This document shows, one piece after another, positions 6,448 through 12,982 of a DNA stretch of 14,802 nt (positions are counted from its first letter, which is position 1; each line of letters starts with the position of its first letter). The DNA comes from Eubacterium sp. (GTDB taxonomy: Bacteria > Bacillota > Clostridia > Oscillospirales > Acutalibacteraceae): assembly GCA_017543725.1 (NCBI GenBank), contig JAFYFO010000354.1, positions 1 to 14,802 on the forward strand. The letters run 5' to 3'. Below the pieces are notes generated by a model. That model did not search any database. It was not told the DNA's origin and worked only from the letters and a program-made list of their open reading frames with translations. A program made the translations under genes and the position numbers.

Positions 6448-7734
6448 TTATCCCTCAATCAGAGAGTTAATTGATTTTTCAAGCAAATCAAAGAAATGCT
6501 CAACGATTTTTCTGTCTTCCTCGTTTCCGCGAACGCACATTGAAAGGGTCAGTTCCTTTCTCATTGAGGTTGCGGAGAGGAGAGCGTAGGGTTTATATTT
6601 AACCGCGCCGCTCATAAATCCGTCGGTTGGTTCGTTGCCCGAAAGAGCAAGTTTATCAACCTCAAGAATTCCGATATTACTCATTGCAAGAAGCGGGTTT
6701 GCATAGCCGACTTTGATTATTTCCTCGCTTGCTGCGTGGGGCATAATCTTGTAGCCGAGGGAAAGAAGCGGAAGCCCGTGAAGCCCCATAAATCTATCCT
6801 GTTTGAACTCGTTTGAACTCTTAACAACATAGTCGAGAGTTTCAAAGATGTCCCTGCCTCTGTGGGGGATTTTGCACTGCATCCAGGCGGTCTGGTTTGT
6901 TATGCCCTGACCTGTGCTGTCTTTGATATGCCGCCTTAAATCAATGGCGCAGGAAATTGAAATTCCCTCGTTTTCATTAAAGCCCGCAAGTTCATATAAA
7001 CTATAGAAATATGCGCATAAAATCATATCGTTGATTGTTGCGCCTCTTTTTTTGCCCGAAGCCCTGAGTTTATCAAAGGTTTCGGCGGAAAAACGCCTTC
7101 TTGCGATAAAGGATTTATCCTGAATGTTATCGGGCGTGAATGGAAAACCGTGTTTATCCTTTGTGTTGATGTTTCTGTAAAGGTTTTTCGCCATTCTGCG
7201 CTCGCCTGCGGTGAAATCTTCGTAAACCGCTTCATAGGAGCGCGTTCCCGTTCTGAGAGCAATCGGGCTTTTGCCGTTTTCAACATAATCGCTGTAGTTC
7301 TGACAGAGCGATTTCATAAAGTATTTAAGGTCGCCGCCGTCCATACACATATGGTTTTCAACAACGAGCAAAACAGATTTGTTTTCGCCGTAGAAGAAAA
7401 CCGCAACTTTCATCTGAATATGGCTTTCGGGCGGGATGTACTGAACAAGAAATGTGTTTATTTCTTCGCTCAAATCCTTTTCATCAACTTCTTTAACGGT
7501 TAAAACATCGTTGATATGGTAGTTTTCAACGGTCCAGTAGGGGTGAATATGATTATCCGTGAAAGAGGAGTGAAGAACGGGCGCTTTTTCAAAGAAACAG
7601 GTTAAAACCGTTTTGAGAGCGTCTATATCAATTCTGAAATCATAGTGGAGTTCAACATGAACCATTCTGTCGTTGAAATCACGGAAGAGATAATGCATTT
7701 TATCCCAGAGTTCGGCATTTAGTTTTCGTTCCAT
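6448..7734 (-). CDS. Stand-alone condensation-domain-like acyltransferase
   Basis: This 428-residue protein has the length and layout of a single condensation/alcohol-acetyltransferase-type domain (chloramphenicol acetyltransferase superfamily). The HxxxDG active-site motif is intact as HMCMDGG (His128, Asp132, Gly133) and lies where it should, about 130 residues in. Related enzymes move an acyl group from a carrier protein or CoA to an amine or hydroxyl acceptor, as in peptide synthetases, WS/DGAT and AATase enzymes. It has no carrier or adenylation domain and no membrane segment. A GGAGG site lies 10 bases before the ATG, inside the end of the preceding membrane-protein gene, which it overlaps by 16 bases; the two are translationally coupled and may work together. 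Donor and acceptor are unknown. Confidence 0.75.
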   Translation of the reverse strand: MERKLNAELWDKMHYLFRDFNDRMVHVELHYDFRIDIDALKTVLTCFFEKAPVLHSSFTDNHIHPYWTVENYHINDVLTVKEVDEKDLSEEINTFLVQYIPPESHIQMKVAVFFYGENKSVLLVVENHMCMDGGDLKYFMKSLCQNYSDYVENGKSPIALRTGTRSYEAVYEDFTAGERRMAKNLYRNINTKDKHGFPFTPDNIQDKSFIARRRFSAETFDKLRASGKKRGATINDMILCAYFYSLYELAGFNENEGISISCAIDLRRHIKDSTGQGITNQTAWMQCKIPHRGRDIFETLDYVVKSSNEFKQDRFMGLHGLPLLSLGYKIMPHAASEEIIKVGYANPLLAMSNIGILEVDKLALSGNEPTDGFMSGAVKYKPYALLSATSMRKELTLSMCVRGNEEDRKIVEHFFDLLEKSINSLIEG

Positions 7735-8528
7735 ATATCTTCAACCTCCATCTTTTCTTTGCTGTTTTTCGAGATTGCCGCAAGAATGATTATCAAATCA
7801 AGAACAACCGAAAGCGGAATGATTATCCAGGCAATATTCCATGCAAGCAAGCCGAGCGCCCCGATTATTAAGAAAAGGAAAACCGAAATAACGGGGATAT
7901 AGATAAGCCAGTGGAGAATGGAAAGCCTTGCGTGCGTTGCCCAGGCAAATATTCCGTCGCTGAGAAACGCCGCTATAAGTCCTGCGATAACTATCAGCCA
8001 ACTCTTTTCCAAATCCGTTACTGCAACAACGAAAAGGAATGCCGCAACAGTGAAAACAACGATTGCGCCGAAGAGGAGTATTCTTGCAAAAATATGGAAA
8101 ATTCTTTTCATTGATGTTAATTTTCTTATTCCGAGCGAAAGAAGATAATCAACCCAGAGCAATATTCCGTCAACAAAAATAACCCAGGTTACTCTCCATT
8201 CGTGGGTTGCAAGGCTGATTCCGAGGAAAACAGTCAGAAGCAGAATAATGTATGCAACCGAGCCGATGATGTTTCCGATAAGCGCTCTTCGCGATTTGGC
8301 GGCGGAAATCTCATTTCTGCGGAATTCTTCGTATTCTTTTCGGAGTTCTTCGTGTTCGCTGATAATCAAATCGCTGATAACTTTTTTGTCGTGTATTCCG
8401 CCTCTTCCCTCAACTTCAACAGCCCTGAGATTCATCTCATCAAGAGTTTTCTTTTTAAACTTGAAAAGAATTTTATCCTGCTCACTGTCCGGCAGAGCGG
8501 AATTTATGTAATCAATAAAACTTTGCAT
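7719..8528 (-). CDS. Six-helix membrane protein of unknown function with helical N-terminal domain
   Basis: The protein is not recognised with certainty. Residues 1-80 are charged and helical, resembling the cytoplasmic prefix (permease-prefix/HAAS-like) domains of Firmicute membrane proteins. About six hydrophobic segments follow, near residues 83-105, 112-132, 146-171, 176-197, 204-229 and 232-252, and then a short acidic tail. The ATG at 8528-8526 is preferred because AGGAGGG (8538-8532) lies just upstream. An in-frame TTG at 8546 would add six residues, but it has no ribosome binding site and would place the strong site inside the gene. The gene overlaps the condensation-like gene by 16 bases, so the two form one unit. 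It may be a membrane partner or exporter for that enzyme's product, but the sequence shows no direct evidence of this. Confidence 0.7.
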   Translation of the reverse strand: MQSFIDYINSALPDSEQDKILFKFKKKTLDEMNLRAVEVEGRGGIHDKKVISDLIISEHEELRKEYEEFRRNEISAAKSRRALIGNIIGSVAYIILLLTVFLGISLATHEWRVTWVIFVDGILLWVDYLLSLGIRKLTSMKRIFHIFARILLFGAIVVFTVAAFLFVVAVTDLEKSWLIVIAGLIAAFLSDGIFAWATHARLSILHWLIYIPVISVFLFLIIGALGLLAWNIAWIIIPLSVVLDLIIILAAISKNSKEKMEVEDIWNEN

Positions 8529-8596
8529 ATGCCCTCCTGTAACCAAATGTTTTTCATAATTGAAAGCCTGTCAGAAAAAACTGCGCTTTCTATGCA

Positions 8597-8625
8597 ATTA
8601 TAGCATATTTTTCAATAAGTTTCAA
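8597..8625 (-). promoter_or_regulatory. Promoter of the membrane protein/acyltransferase pair
   Basis: On the minus strand TTGAAA (8625-8620), a 17-base spacer and TATAAT (8602-8597) preceded by TGC form a strong sigma-A-type promoter with an extended -10. It lies about 70 bases before the ATG at 8528. It diverges from the hydrogenase operon promoter in the same 237-base intergenic region. Confidence 0.75.
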
Positions 8626-8699
8626 TTTTTTTCTCAATTACCAAAAATATTATAAATTATTTTAAAATAGGTCTTTTCAAATTGCATACTTTATGTTAT

Positions 8700-8705
8700 T
8701 ATAAT
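8700..8705 (+). promoter_or_regulatory. -10 box of the hydrogenase operon promoter
   Basis: TATAAT at 8700-8705 in ATGTTATTATAATAAG is the only good -10 box ahead of the operon. No convincing -35 is found: TTTCAA at 8675-8680 would leave a 19-base spacer. The predicted start at about 8712 falls at the edge of the Rex-like operator. The leader of about 55 bases ends with AAGGAGG, 10 bases before the hydC ATG. Confidence 0.55.
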
Positions 8706-8714
8706 AAGCGGCTT

Positions 8715-8732
8715 TTGTCATTTTTTTAACAA
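8715..8732. promoter_or_regulatory. Candidate Rex operator at the hydrogenase operon start
   Basis: The 18 bases TTGTCATTTTTTTAACAA fit the Rex consensus TTGTTAA-N4-TTAACAA: the right half-site matches 7 of 7 and the left half 5 of 7. It lies 10 bases downstream of the -10 box, over or just after the predicted transcription start, a normal position for a repressor. Rex leaves DNA when NADH is high, which suits an operon whose product reoxidises NADH. Symmetry extends outward as CTTTTGT/ACAAAGG with one mismatch. The call is from consensus matching by eye. Confidence 0.65.
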
Positions 8733-8765
8733 AGGCAACAGAATTAATAAGGAGGAACTAATCTT

Positions 8766-9260
8766 ATGCAGAAAAAAATCAGTAAGATTCCTTTTAAAGG
8801 CACACCTGAGCAGGAAGCAAAACTGAACAAAGTTATTGCTGAAAACAAAAGCGATAAGAGCCGTCTTATGGCTGTTATGCAGGAGGCTCAGGAGATTTAC
8901 GGATATCTTCCAATTGAAGTGCAGAACATTATTGCGGAAGGAATGGAAGTTCCGCTTGAAAAAGTTTTCGGCGTTGCTTCATTCTATGCTCAGTTCTCAC
9001 TCACTCCCAAGGGAGATTATAATATTTCCGTATGTATGGGAACTGCATGCTATGTTAAAGGCGCTCAGGGCATTATCGACGAACTCCAGGAAGAACTCGG
9101 AATCGGCGTTGATGAATGCACTGCTGACGGAAAGTTTTCACTCAACGCTTGCCGTTGCATAGGCGCTTGCGGTCTCGGCCCCGTTTTAACTGTTAACGAT
9201 GAAGTTTACGGAAAGTTAACCGTTAAAGAAGTTCCCGAAATAGTTGCTAAATACAGATAA
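8766..9260 (+). CDS. hydC: Bifurcating [FeFe]-hydrogenase subunit HydC (NuoE-like 2Fe-2S protein)
   Basis: A 164-residue NuoE/HydC-family protein of normal length: a helical N-terminal half, then a thioredoxin-like [2Fe-2S] domain. The cluster ligands follow the family pattern C-x4-C-x35-C-x3-C: Cys90, Cys95, Cys131 and Cys135. The preceding YGYLP and GVASFYAQF motifs are also typical. In trimeric electron-bifurcating hydrogenases this subunit relays electrons within the HydABC complex, which makes H2 from NADH and reduced ferredoxin together. It is the first gene of the operon, with AAGGAGG 10 bases upstream of the ATG, and lies behind a candidate Rex site. The partner HydB is encoded about 4.1 kb downstream rather than next to it. 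A role in formate dehydrogenase or another NuoEF-type complex is possible but less likely given the hydrogenase-associated neighbours. Confidence 0.9.
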   Translation: MQKKISKIPFKGTPEQEAKLNKVIAENKSDKSRLMAVMQEAQEIYGYLPIEVQNIIAEGMEVPLEKVFGVASFYAQFSLTPKGDYNISVCMGTACYVKGAQGIIDELQEELGIGVDECTADGKFSLNACRCIGACGLGPVLTVNDEVYGKLTVKEVPEIVAKYR

Positions 9261-9278
9261 TTATCAGAGGACTGCTAT

Positions 9279-9620
9279 ATGAAAATCAGTGAAATCAGAG
9301 ACTTGCTTGATGCTAAAGTGCTTTGCTGTGAGGAGCGTATGGACCGTGAGGTTTATTCAGCCTGCGGCTGCGACCTTATGAGCGATGTGCTTGCATTTGT
9401 TAAGGATCAGGCTGTTCTTATGACAGGACTTGTTAATCCTCAGGTTATCCGCACCGCCGTAATGATGGATATGGTTTGTATTGTTTTTGTTCGTTCAAAA
9501 ACTCCGACTGAGGAAATGCTCGCTCTTGCAAGGGATAACGGAATAGTTATTATGCAGAGCAATAAAAGGCTTTATGAGGCTTGCGGAATAATGTATTCAA
9601 GCGGTCTGGGTAATAAGTGA
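9279..9620 (+). CDS. DRTGG-domain-like protein, hydrogenase locus (first copy)
   Basis: This 113-residue single-domain protein resembles the DRTGG domain (a small alpha/beta fold also found in phosphotransacetylase and CBS-domain proteins, thought to be regulatory). Visible features are the MTGLVNPQVIRTA loop, a central hydrophobic strand with IVFVRSKTPTEEML, and a C-terminal KRLYEACG helix. It has cysteine clusters Cys16/Cys17 and Cys29/Cys31 (ACGC). Such proteins recur in clostridial hydrogenase operons, but their function has not been settled as far as I know. A GAGGA site lies just upstream, 18 bases separate it from hydC, and the next gene follows after one base. It probably binds a nucleotide or partner protein as part of the embedded sensory module. 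Confidence 0.72.
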   Translation: MKISEIRDLLDAKVLCCEERMDREVYSACGCDLMSDVLAFVKDQAVLMTGLVNPQVIRTAVMMDMVCIVFVRSKTPTEEMLALARDNGIVIMQSNKRLYEACGIMYSSGLGNK

Positions 9621-9621
9621 T

Positions 9622-10050
9622 ATGAGCGAAGAACTTGTATTCCACTTCGATGTTGACGGCGAGGATTTCACCTCGGCTGGTCAGGCGTCGGTTCAGATTA
9701 AAAAGGATTTACGGCAACTTGGTATTTCGCCCGAAATAATTCGCCGTGTTTCAATCGCGATGTATGAAGGCGAAATAAATATGGTTATTCACGCAAACGG
9801 CGGATGCGTTGATGTTAAGGTTTGCGAAGACTGCATTGAAATGGTTCTTGCCGACAAGGGTCCAGGAATCAAGAATATCGAACAGGCTATGCAGGAAGGT
9901 TTTTCAACCGCATCCGATAACACCCGTTCACTGGGATTCGGCGCCGGTATGGGTCTTCCCAATATGAAGCGCTACACCGATTCAATGGAAATTGAATCAA
10001 CCGTTGGCGTTGGAACAACGGTCAGAATGAAAGTTAATCTTGAAGGCTGA
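9622..10050 (+). CDS. RsbW-like GHKL ATPase (anti-sigma-factor/serine kinase type)
   Basis: A 142-residue single GHKL ATP-binding domain of RsbW/SpoIIAB type. The N box is YEGEINMVIHA with Glu49 and Asn53, the G1 box is ADKGPGI with Asp78, and the G2 region is FGAGMGLPNM (106-115). Relatives are serine kinases that sequester sigma factors or phosphorylate STAS-domain antagonists. No sigma factor, STAS protein or SpoIIE-type phosphatase is visible here, so its target is elsewhere or is one of the neighbours. Cys62, Cys68 and Cys71 (the last two as CEDC) are unusual extras. Its ATG sits one base after the previous stop, with only a poor ribosome binding site, so translation is probably coupled. 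A 30-base gap follows. Confidence 0.82.
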   Translation: MSEELVFHFDVDGEDFTSAGQASVQIKKDLRQLGISPEIIRRVSIAMYEGEINMVIHANGGCVDVKVCEDCIEMVLADKGPGIKNIEQAMQEGFSTASDNTRSLGFGAGMGLPNMKRYTDSMEIESTVGVGTTVRMKVNLEG

Positions 10051-10080
10051 CTTTAAGAAATCAGACAGTAGTGTGATAAA

Positions 10081-11343
10081 ATGCATTTATACGAACATTC
10101 AGTATTGCTCGATTCAAGCAAATGCACCGGATGCACAACCTGCTTAAAACACTGTCCGACTGAAGCGATAAGAATAAAAAACGGCCACGCGCAAATCAAT
10201 GAAAAGCGCTGTATTGACTGCGGAGAATGTATACGCAACTGTCCGCATAAAGCCAAAAAGGCTGTGTACGGCAAACTTGATGATATGAAGCGCTTTAAAT
10301 ATAAGATAGCGCTTCCCGCTCCGACTCTCTATGGCCAGTTCGACAATCTTGATGATGTTGATTTTGTTCTTGACGGACTTCTCAGAATCGGATTTGATGA
10401 TGTTTTTGAGGTTTCAAAGGCTGCGGAACTTGTTTCGGCATACACCCGACTTTATCTTAAAACAGACGGAATAAAAAAGCCGGTTATATCTTCTGCGTGT
10501 CCCGTTGCAGTCAGGCTTATTTCTTTAAGATTTCCGTCGCTGAGCGAAAATATCCTTCATATGCTGCCTCCAATGGAAGTTGCGGCAAGGCTTGCGAGAG
10601 AAAGGGCGCTTAAAAACCACCCCGAACTCAAAAGCGAGGATATCGGAGTTTGCTTTATTTCTCCCTGTCCGGGAAAGGCAAGTTATGTTAAAAACGGATT
10701 TGCCGATTATAAAAGTCAGGTTGATGTTGTTGTTTCAATCAGTGATATCTATTTTATGCTGATTGGCGAAATGAAGCAGGATAACGAAATCAAATCGCTT
10801 TGCGAATCGGGAATAATCGGAATAGGCTGGGCAAGTTCCGGCGGAGAGTCAACCGCGATATTCAATGAGGATTATCTTGCGGCAGACGGAATCGAAAACA
10901 TTATCCGCGTTCTTGACCAGGTTGAAAACGGAAACATTCCTGCGCTGAAGTTTATTGAACTCAACGCGTGCCCGGGCGGCTGCGTCGGCGGAGTTATGGC
11001 AATGGAAAATCCGTTTATAGCAAAGGCAAGACTGCAATCGCTGAGAAGATATCTTCCCGTTTCTCAGAATTTTATTGATGATGAAACATACATACCCGAG
11101 GATTATCTTTTCAACGAACTTCCCGAATATCAGCCGATAAACCGTCTGGGCGAGAATATGGCTCAGTCGATGCGGATGATGGCGGATATTCAGAAACTTA
11201 AAGGAAGTTTGCCCGGAATAGATTGCGGAGCGTGCGGCGCACCGAGTTGCAGAGCGCTTGCGGAAGATATTATTAAAGGCAGAGCGGATGTCGGAAGTTG
11301 TCCGATTTTAAAAAACAGCAAAGGAGAGCAAGATGACAGTTAA
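10081..11343 (+). CDS. Sensory-type [FeFe]-hydrogenase homologue (HydS-like, no PAS domain)
   Basis: A 420-residue iron-sulfur protein. Residues 1-60 hold two [4Fe-4S] ferredoxin motifs (Cys15/18/21/25 and 44/47/50/54). Residues 75-330 form a reduced H-cluster domain with all four cluster cysteines: Cys140 in SSACP, Cys196 in SPCPGK with Lys199, and Cys297/Cys301 in NACPGGC. A C-terminal Fe-S domain has Cys382, Cys385, Cys390 and Cys407 (DCGACGAPSC). The proton-relay Cys of catalytic hydrogenases (first Cys of TSCCP) is Ala139, and MPC is SPC, as in sensory group C/D enzymes rather than H2-producing ones. It lacks the PAS domain of HydS, so group D is likely. It probably senses H2 or redox state. 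The start follows an upstream stop closely; the ribosome binding site is weak. Confidence 0.88.
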   Translation: MHLYEHSVLLDSSKCTGCTTCLKHCPTEAIRIKNGHAQINEKRCIDCGECIRNCPHKAKKAVYGKLDDMKRFKYKIALPAPTLYGQFDNLDDVDFVLDGLLRIGFDDVFEVSKAAELVSAYTRLYLKTDGIKKPVISSACPVAVRLISLRFPSLSENILHMLPPMEVAARLARERALKNHPELKSEDIGVCFISPCPGKASYVKNGFADYKSQVDVVVSISDIYFMLIGEMKQDNEIKSLCESGIIGIGWASSGGESTAIFNEDYLAADGIENIIRVLDQVENGNIPALKFIELNACPGGCVGGVMAMENPFIAKARLQSLRRYLPVSQNFIDDETYIPEDYLFNELPEYQPINRLGENMAQSMRMMADIQKLKGSLPGIDCGACGAPSCRALAEDIIKGRADVGSCPILKNSKGEQDDS

Positions 11344-11659
11344 AGAACTTTGCGGCTCCTGCGGATTTGAAGCAATATGTCTGCCCGACGGCGATAAAAA
11401 TGTTTGCGGCGCATACATTGGCGATTTGCTCAGTTGGGTTATGGGCAGAGCAAACGAGGAAAACGCCTGGATAACTATTATGAATAATGTTAATGTTATT
11501 GCAGTCGCCTCGCTTTCGGATGTTGCCTGCGTTATTCTTGCAGAAGGGGTTTCGCTTGATGATTCCCTCAAAGAAACGGCGATTCAGAAAGGAATTAATT
11601 TTCTTAAATCTCCGCTTCCTGCATATGAAACGGCGCAAAAACTAATCGGTAAGGTCTGA
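11333..11659 (+). CDS. DRTGG-domain-like protein, hydrogenase locus (second copy)
   Basis: A 108-residue relative of the first DRTGG-like protein, with the motif AYIGDLLSWVMGRA (27-40), a central WITIMNNVNVIAVASL strand pair and a C-terminal PAYETA helix. It starts inside the end of the HydS-like gene (11-base overlap) behind AAGGAG and shares one base with the next gene, so it is tightly coupled to both. Cysteines are concentrated at the N-terminus: Cys7, Cys10, Cys16 and Cys25 (LCGSC). The family is recurrent next to clostridial hydrogenase and PHP genes and the function is not established. A ligand-binding or regulatory role, perhaps pairing with the first DRTGG protein, is an inference. 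Confidence 0.72.
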   Translation: MTVKELCGSCGFEAICLPDGDKNVCGAYIGDLLSWVMGRANEENAWITIMNNVNVIAVASLSDVACVILAEGVSLDDSLKETAIQKGINFLKSPLPAYETAQKLIGKV

Positions 11660-12384
11660 TGAACAGATATTATTATGATTTGCATATTCATTCCTGCTTA
11701 TCGCCCTGCGCAAGCGACGATAACACTCCGAATAATATTGCGGGAATGGCAACTCTCTGCGGACTGAATATTGTTGCTTTAACAGACCATAACACCTGCA
11801 AAAACTGCCCCGCGTTTTTTGAAGCGGCAAAGAGATACGGAATAATTCCGGTTGCAGGAATGGAACTCACCACCGCGGAGGATATACATGTTATATGCCT
11901 TTTTGAAAATCTTGAAAACGCAATGGCGTTTGATGAAGAAATTGATAAAAGGCGGATAAAAATTGAAAACCGAACTGATATTTTCGGAAATCAGTTCATT
12001 CTTGACGGCGAAGATAATATAATCGGCGAGGATAAATATCTTCTCTCAAACGCAACAACCGTTTCGCTTGAAGAAGTTCCGAAACTCGTTGGGAGTTTCG
12101 GCGGAATATCCTATCCCGCCCATATCGACCGTCCGGCAAACGGAGTTATCGAAGTTCTCGGAACTTTTCCCGAAACGCCCTATTTCGGCATTGTTGAAAT
12201 AAGCCGCAGGGAAAAAGTTGAAGAATATATTGAAAAATATTCACTTGAAGATAAAAAGGTGATCATAAGCTCCGACGCGCACTATCTTGAAAATATGCGC
12301 GATAAAGAAAACTATTTCGAACTTGACGACGAGCCGTACAGTTCAGCGCTGGTTCGAAGCAATTTGTTTAAGTTTTTAAGGTGA
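11659..12384 (+). CDS. PHP-domain metal-dependent hydrolase
   Basis: A 241-residue PHP-superfamily protein. Metal-binding motifs are in the expected order: DLHIHS (His9, His11), TDHN (Asp43, His44), Glu69 in GMEL, His77, a central YPAHIDRP, and the C-terminal SSDAH with Asp206 and His208. PHP enzymes are phosphoesterases using two or three metal ions, for example histidinol-phosphate phosphatase and 3',5'-nucleoside bisphosphate phosphatase. Cysteines lie right beside the metal motifs: Cys13 and Cys17 after HIHS, and Cys47/Cys50 after TDHN. The ATG shares one base with the previous stop (TGATG), and the next gene begins 4 bases after its end. In this operon it is likely a signal-degrading or regulatory hydrolase; no histidine-biosynthesis gene is nearby. 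The substrate is unknown. Confidence 0.88.
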   Translation: MNRYYYDLHIHSCLSPCASDDNTPNNIAGMATLCGLNIVALTDHNTCKNCPAFFEAAKRYGIIPVAGMELTTAEDIHVICLFENLENAMAFDEEIDKRRIKIENRTDIFGNQFILDGEDNIIGEDKYLLSNATTVSLEEVPKLVGSFGGISYPAHIDRPANGVIEVLGTFPETPYFGIVEISRREKVEEYIEKYSLEDKKVIISSDAHYLENMRDKENYFELDDEPYSSALVRSNLFKFLR

Positions 12385-12388
12385 AAAA

Positions 12389-12943
12389 ATGAAGGAACTC
12401 TCGCTTAACATTCTTGATGTTGCTGAAAATTCCGTTAAAGCCGGCGCAAGCCTTACGGAAATTCTTATAACCGAGGAGGGAAATAAGTTAACCCTTCAGA
12501 TTAAGGATAACGGCTGCGGAATGAGTGAAGAGGTTGTTAAATCGGTTGTTGACCCGTTTTACACAACGAGAACAACAAGAAAAGTCGGTCTTGGCGTTCC
12601 GCTTCTCAAACTTGCGGCGGAGCAAACCGAGGGAAGTTTTTCGGTTGAATCAAAAACCGATGAGGAATTTCCCGAGGAGCACGGAACCGTTGTTACGGCA
12701 GTTTTCTTCAAGGACCACCTTGATTTCACACCGCTCGGCGATGTTGTTTCATCAATAGTAACATTGATTCAGGGGCATCCCGATACGGATTTTTATTTCA
12801 GCCACACAAATGAAGGGAACAAAGCAGAACTTGACACAAGGCAACTGCGTGAGGTTCTCGGAGATGTGCCGCTGAACAGTTACGAGGTTATAAAATGGAC
12901 CGAAGATTATTTGCGAGAGCAATATCAAGGTTTTAATTTATAA
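12389..12943 (+). CDS. GHKL (histidine-kinase-type) ATPase domain protein without phosphoacceptor domain
   Basis: This 184-residue protein is a histidine-kinase-type ATP-binding domain alone. The N box holds Asn14 in DVAENSVKAGA, the G1 box is DNGCGM (40-45), the F region is DPFYTTR (55-61), and the G2 segment is KVGLGVPLLK (65-74). Residues from about 105 form a C-terminal tail not found in kinases. There is no HisKA dimerisation domain or sensor, so it cannot autophosphorylate in the usual way and must use a partner protein or act as an ATP switch. Cys43 lies inside the G1 box. An AAGGTG site precedes the ATG by a few bases, 4 bases after the PHP stop. A 39-base gap follows. It is the second GHKL ATPase of the operon. 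Confidence 0.82.
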   Translation: MKELSLNILDVAENSVKAGASLTEILITEEGNKLTLQIKDNGCGMSEEVVKSVVDPFYTTRTTRKVGLGVPLLKLAAEQTEGSFSVESKTDEEFPEEHGTVVTAVFFKDHLDFTPLGDVVSSIVTLIQGHPDTDFYFSHTNEGNKAELDTRQLREVLGDVPLNSYEVIKWTEDYLREQYQGFNL

Positions 12944-12982
12944 ATAGTTAAAGTTGATAATTAACAGGAAGGAAGAGAAGTT

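Noticed and set aside
8529..8546. TTG start adding six residues to the membrane protein
   Set aside because: No ribosome binding site precedes it, while AGGAGGG lies directly before the ATG at 8528.
8202..8603. Plus-strand open frame of 133 codons
   Set aside because: It is antisense to the membrane-protein gene and its promoter and has no ribosome binding site or family resemblance.
10045..10068. Small hairpin (CTGA...TCAG) between the RsbW-like and HydS-like genes
   Set aside because: Only a 4-bp stem without a T-tract; too weak for a terminator.
11273..11638. Minus-strand open frame of 121 codons
   Set aside because: It is antisense to the second DRTGG-like gene, which has a good start signal and coupled neighbours.
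12939..12975. Internal promoter (TATAAA) and a second Rex-like sequence (GTTAA...TTAAC) before the ferredoxin-like gene
   Set aside because: No -35 match at a usable distance, and the half-sites are spaced wrongly for Rex; the 39-base gap is simply AT-rich.
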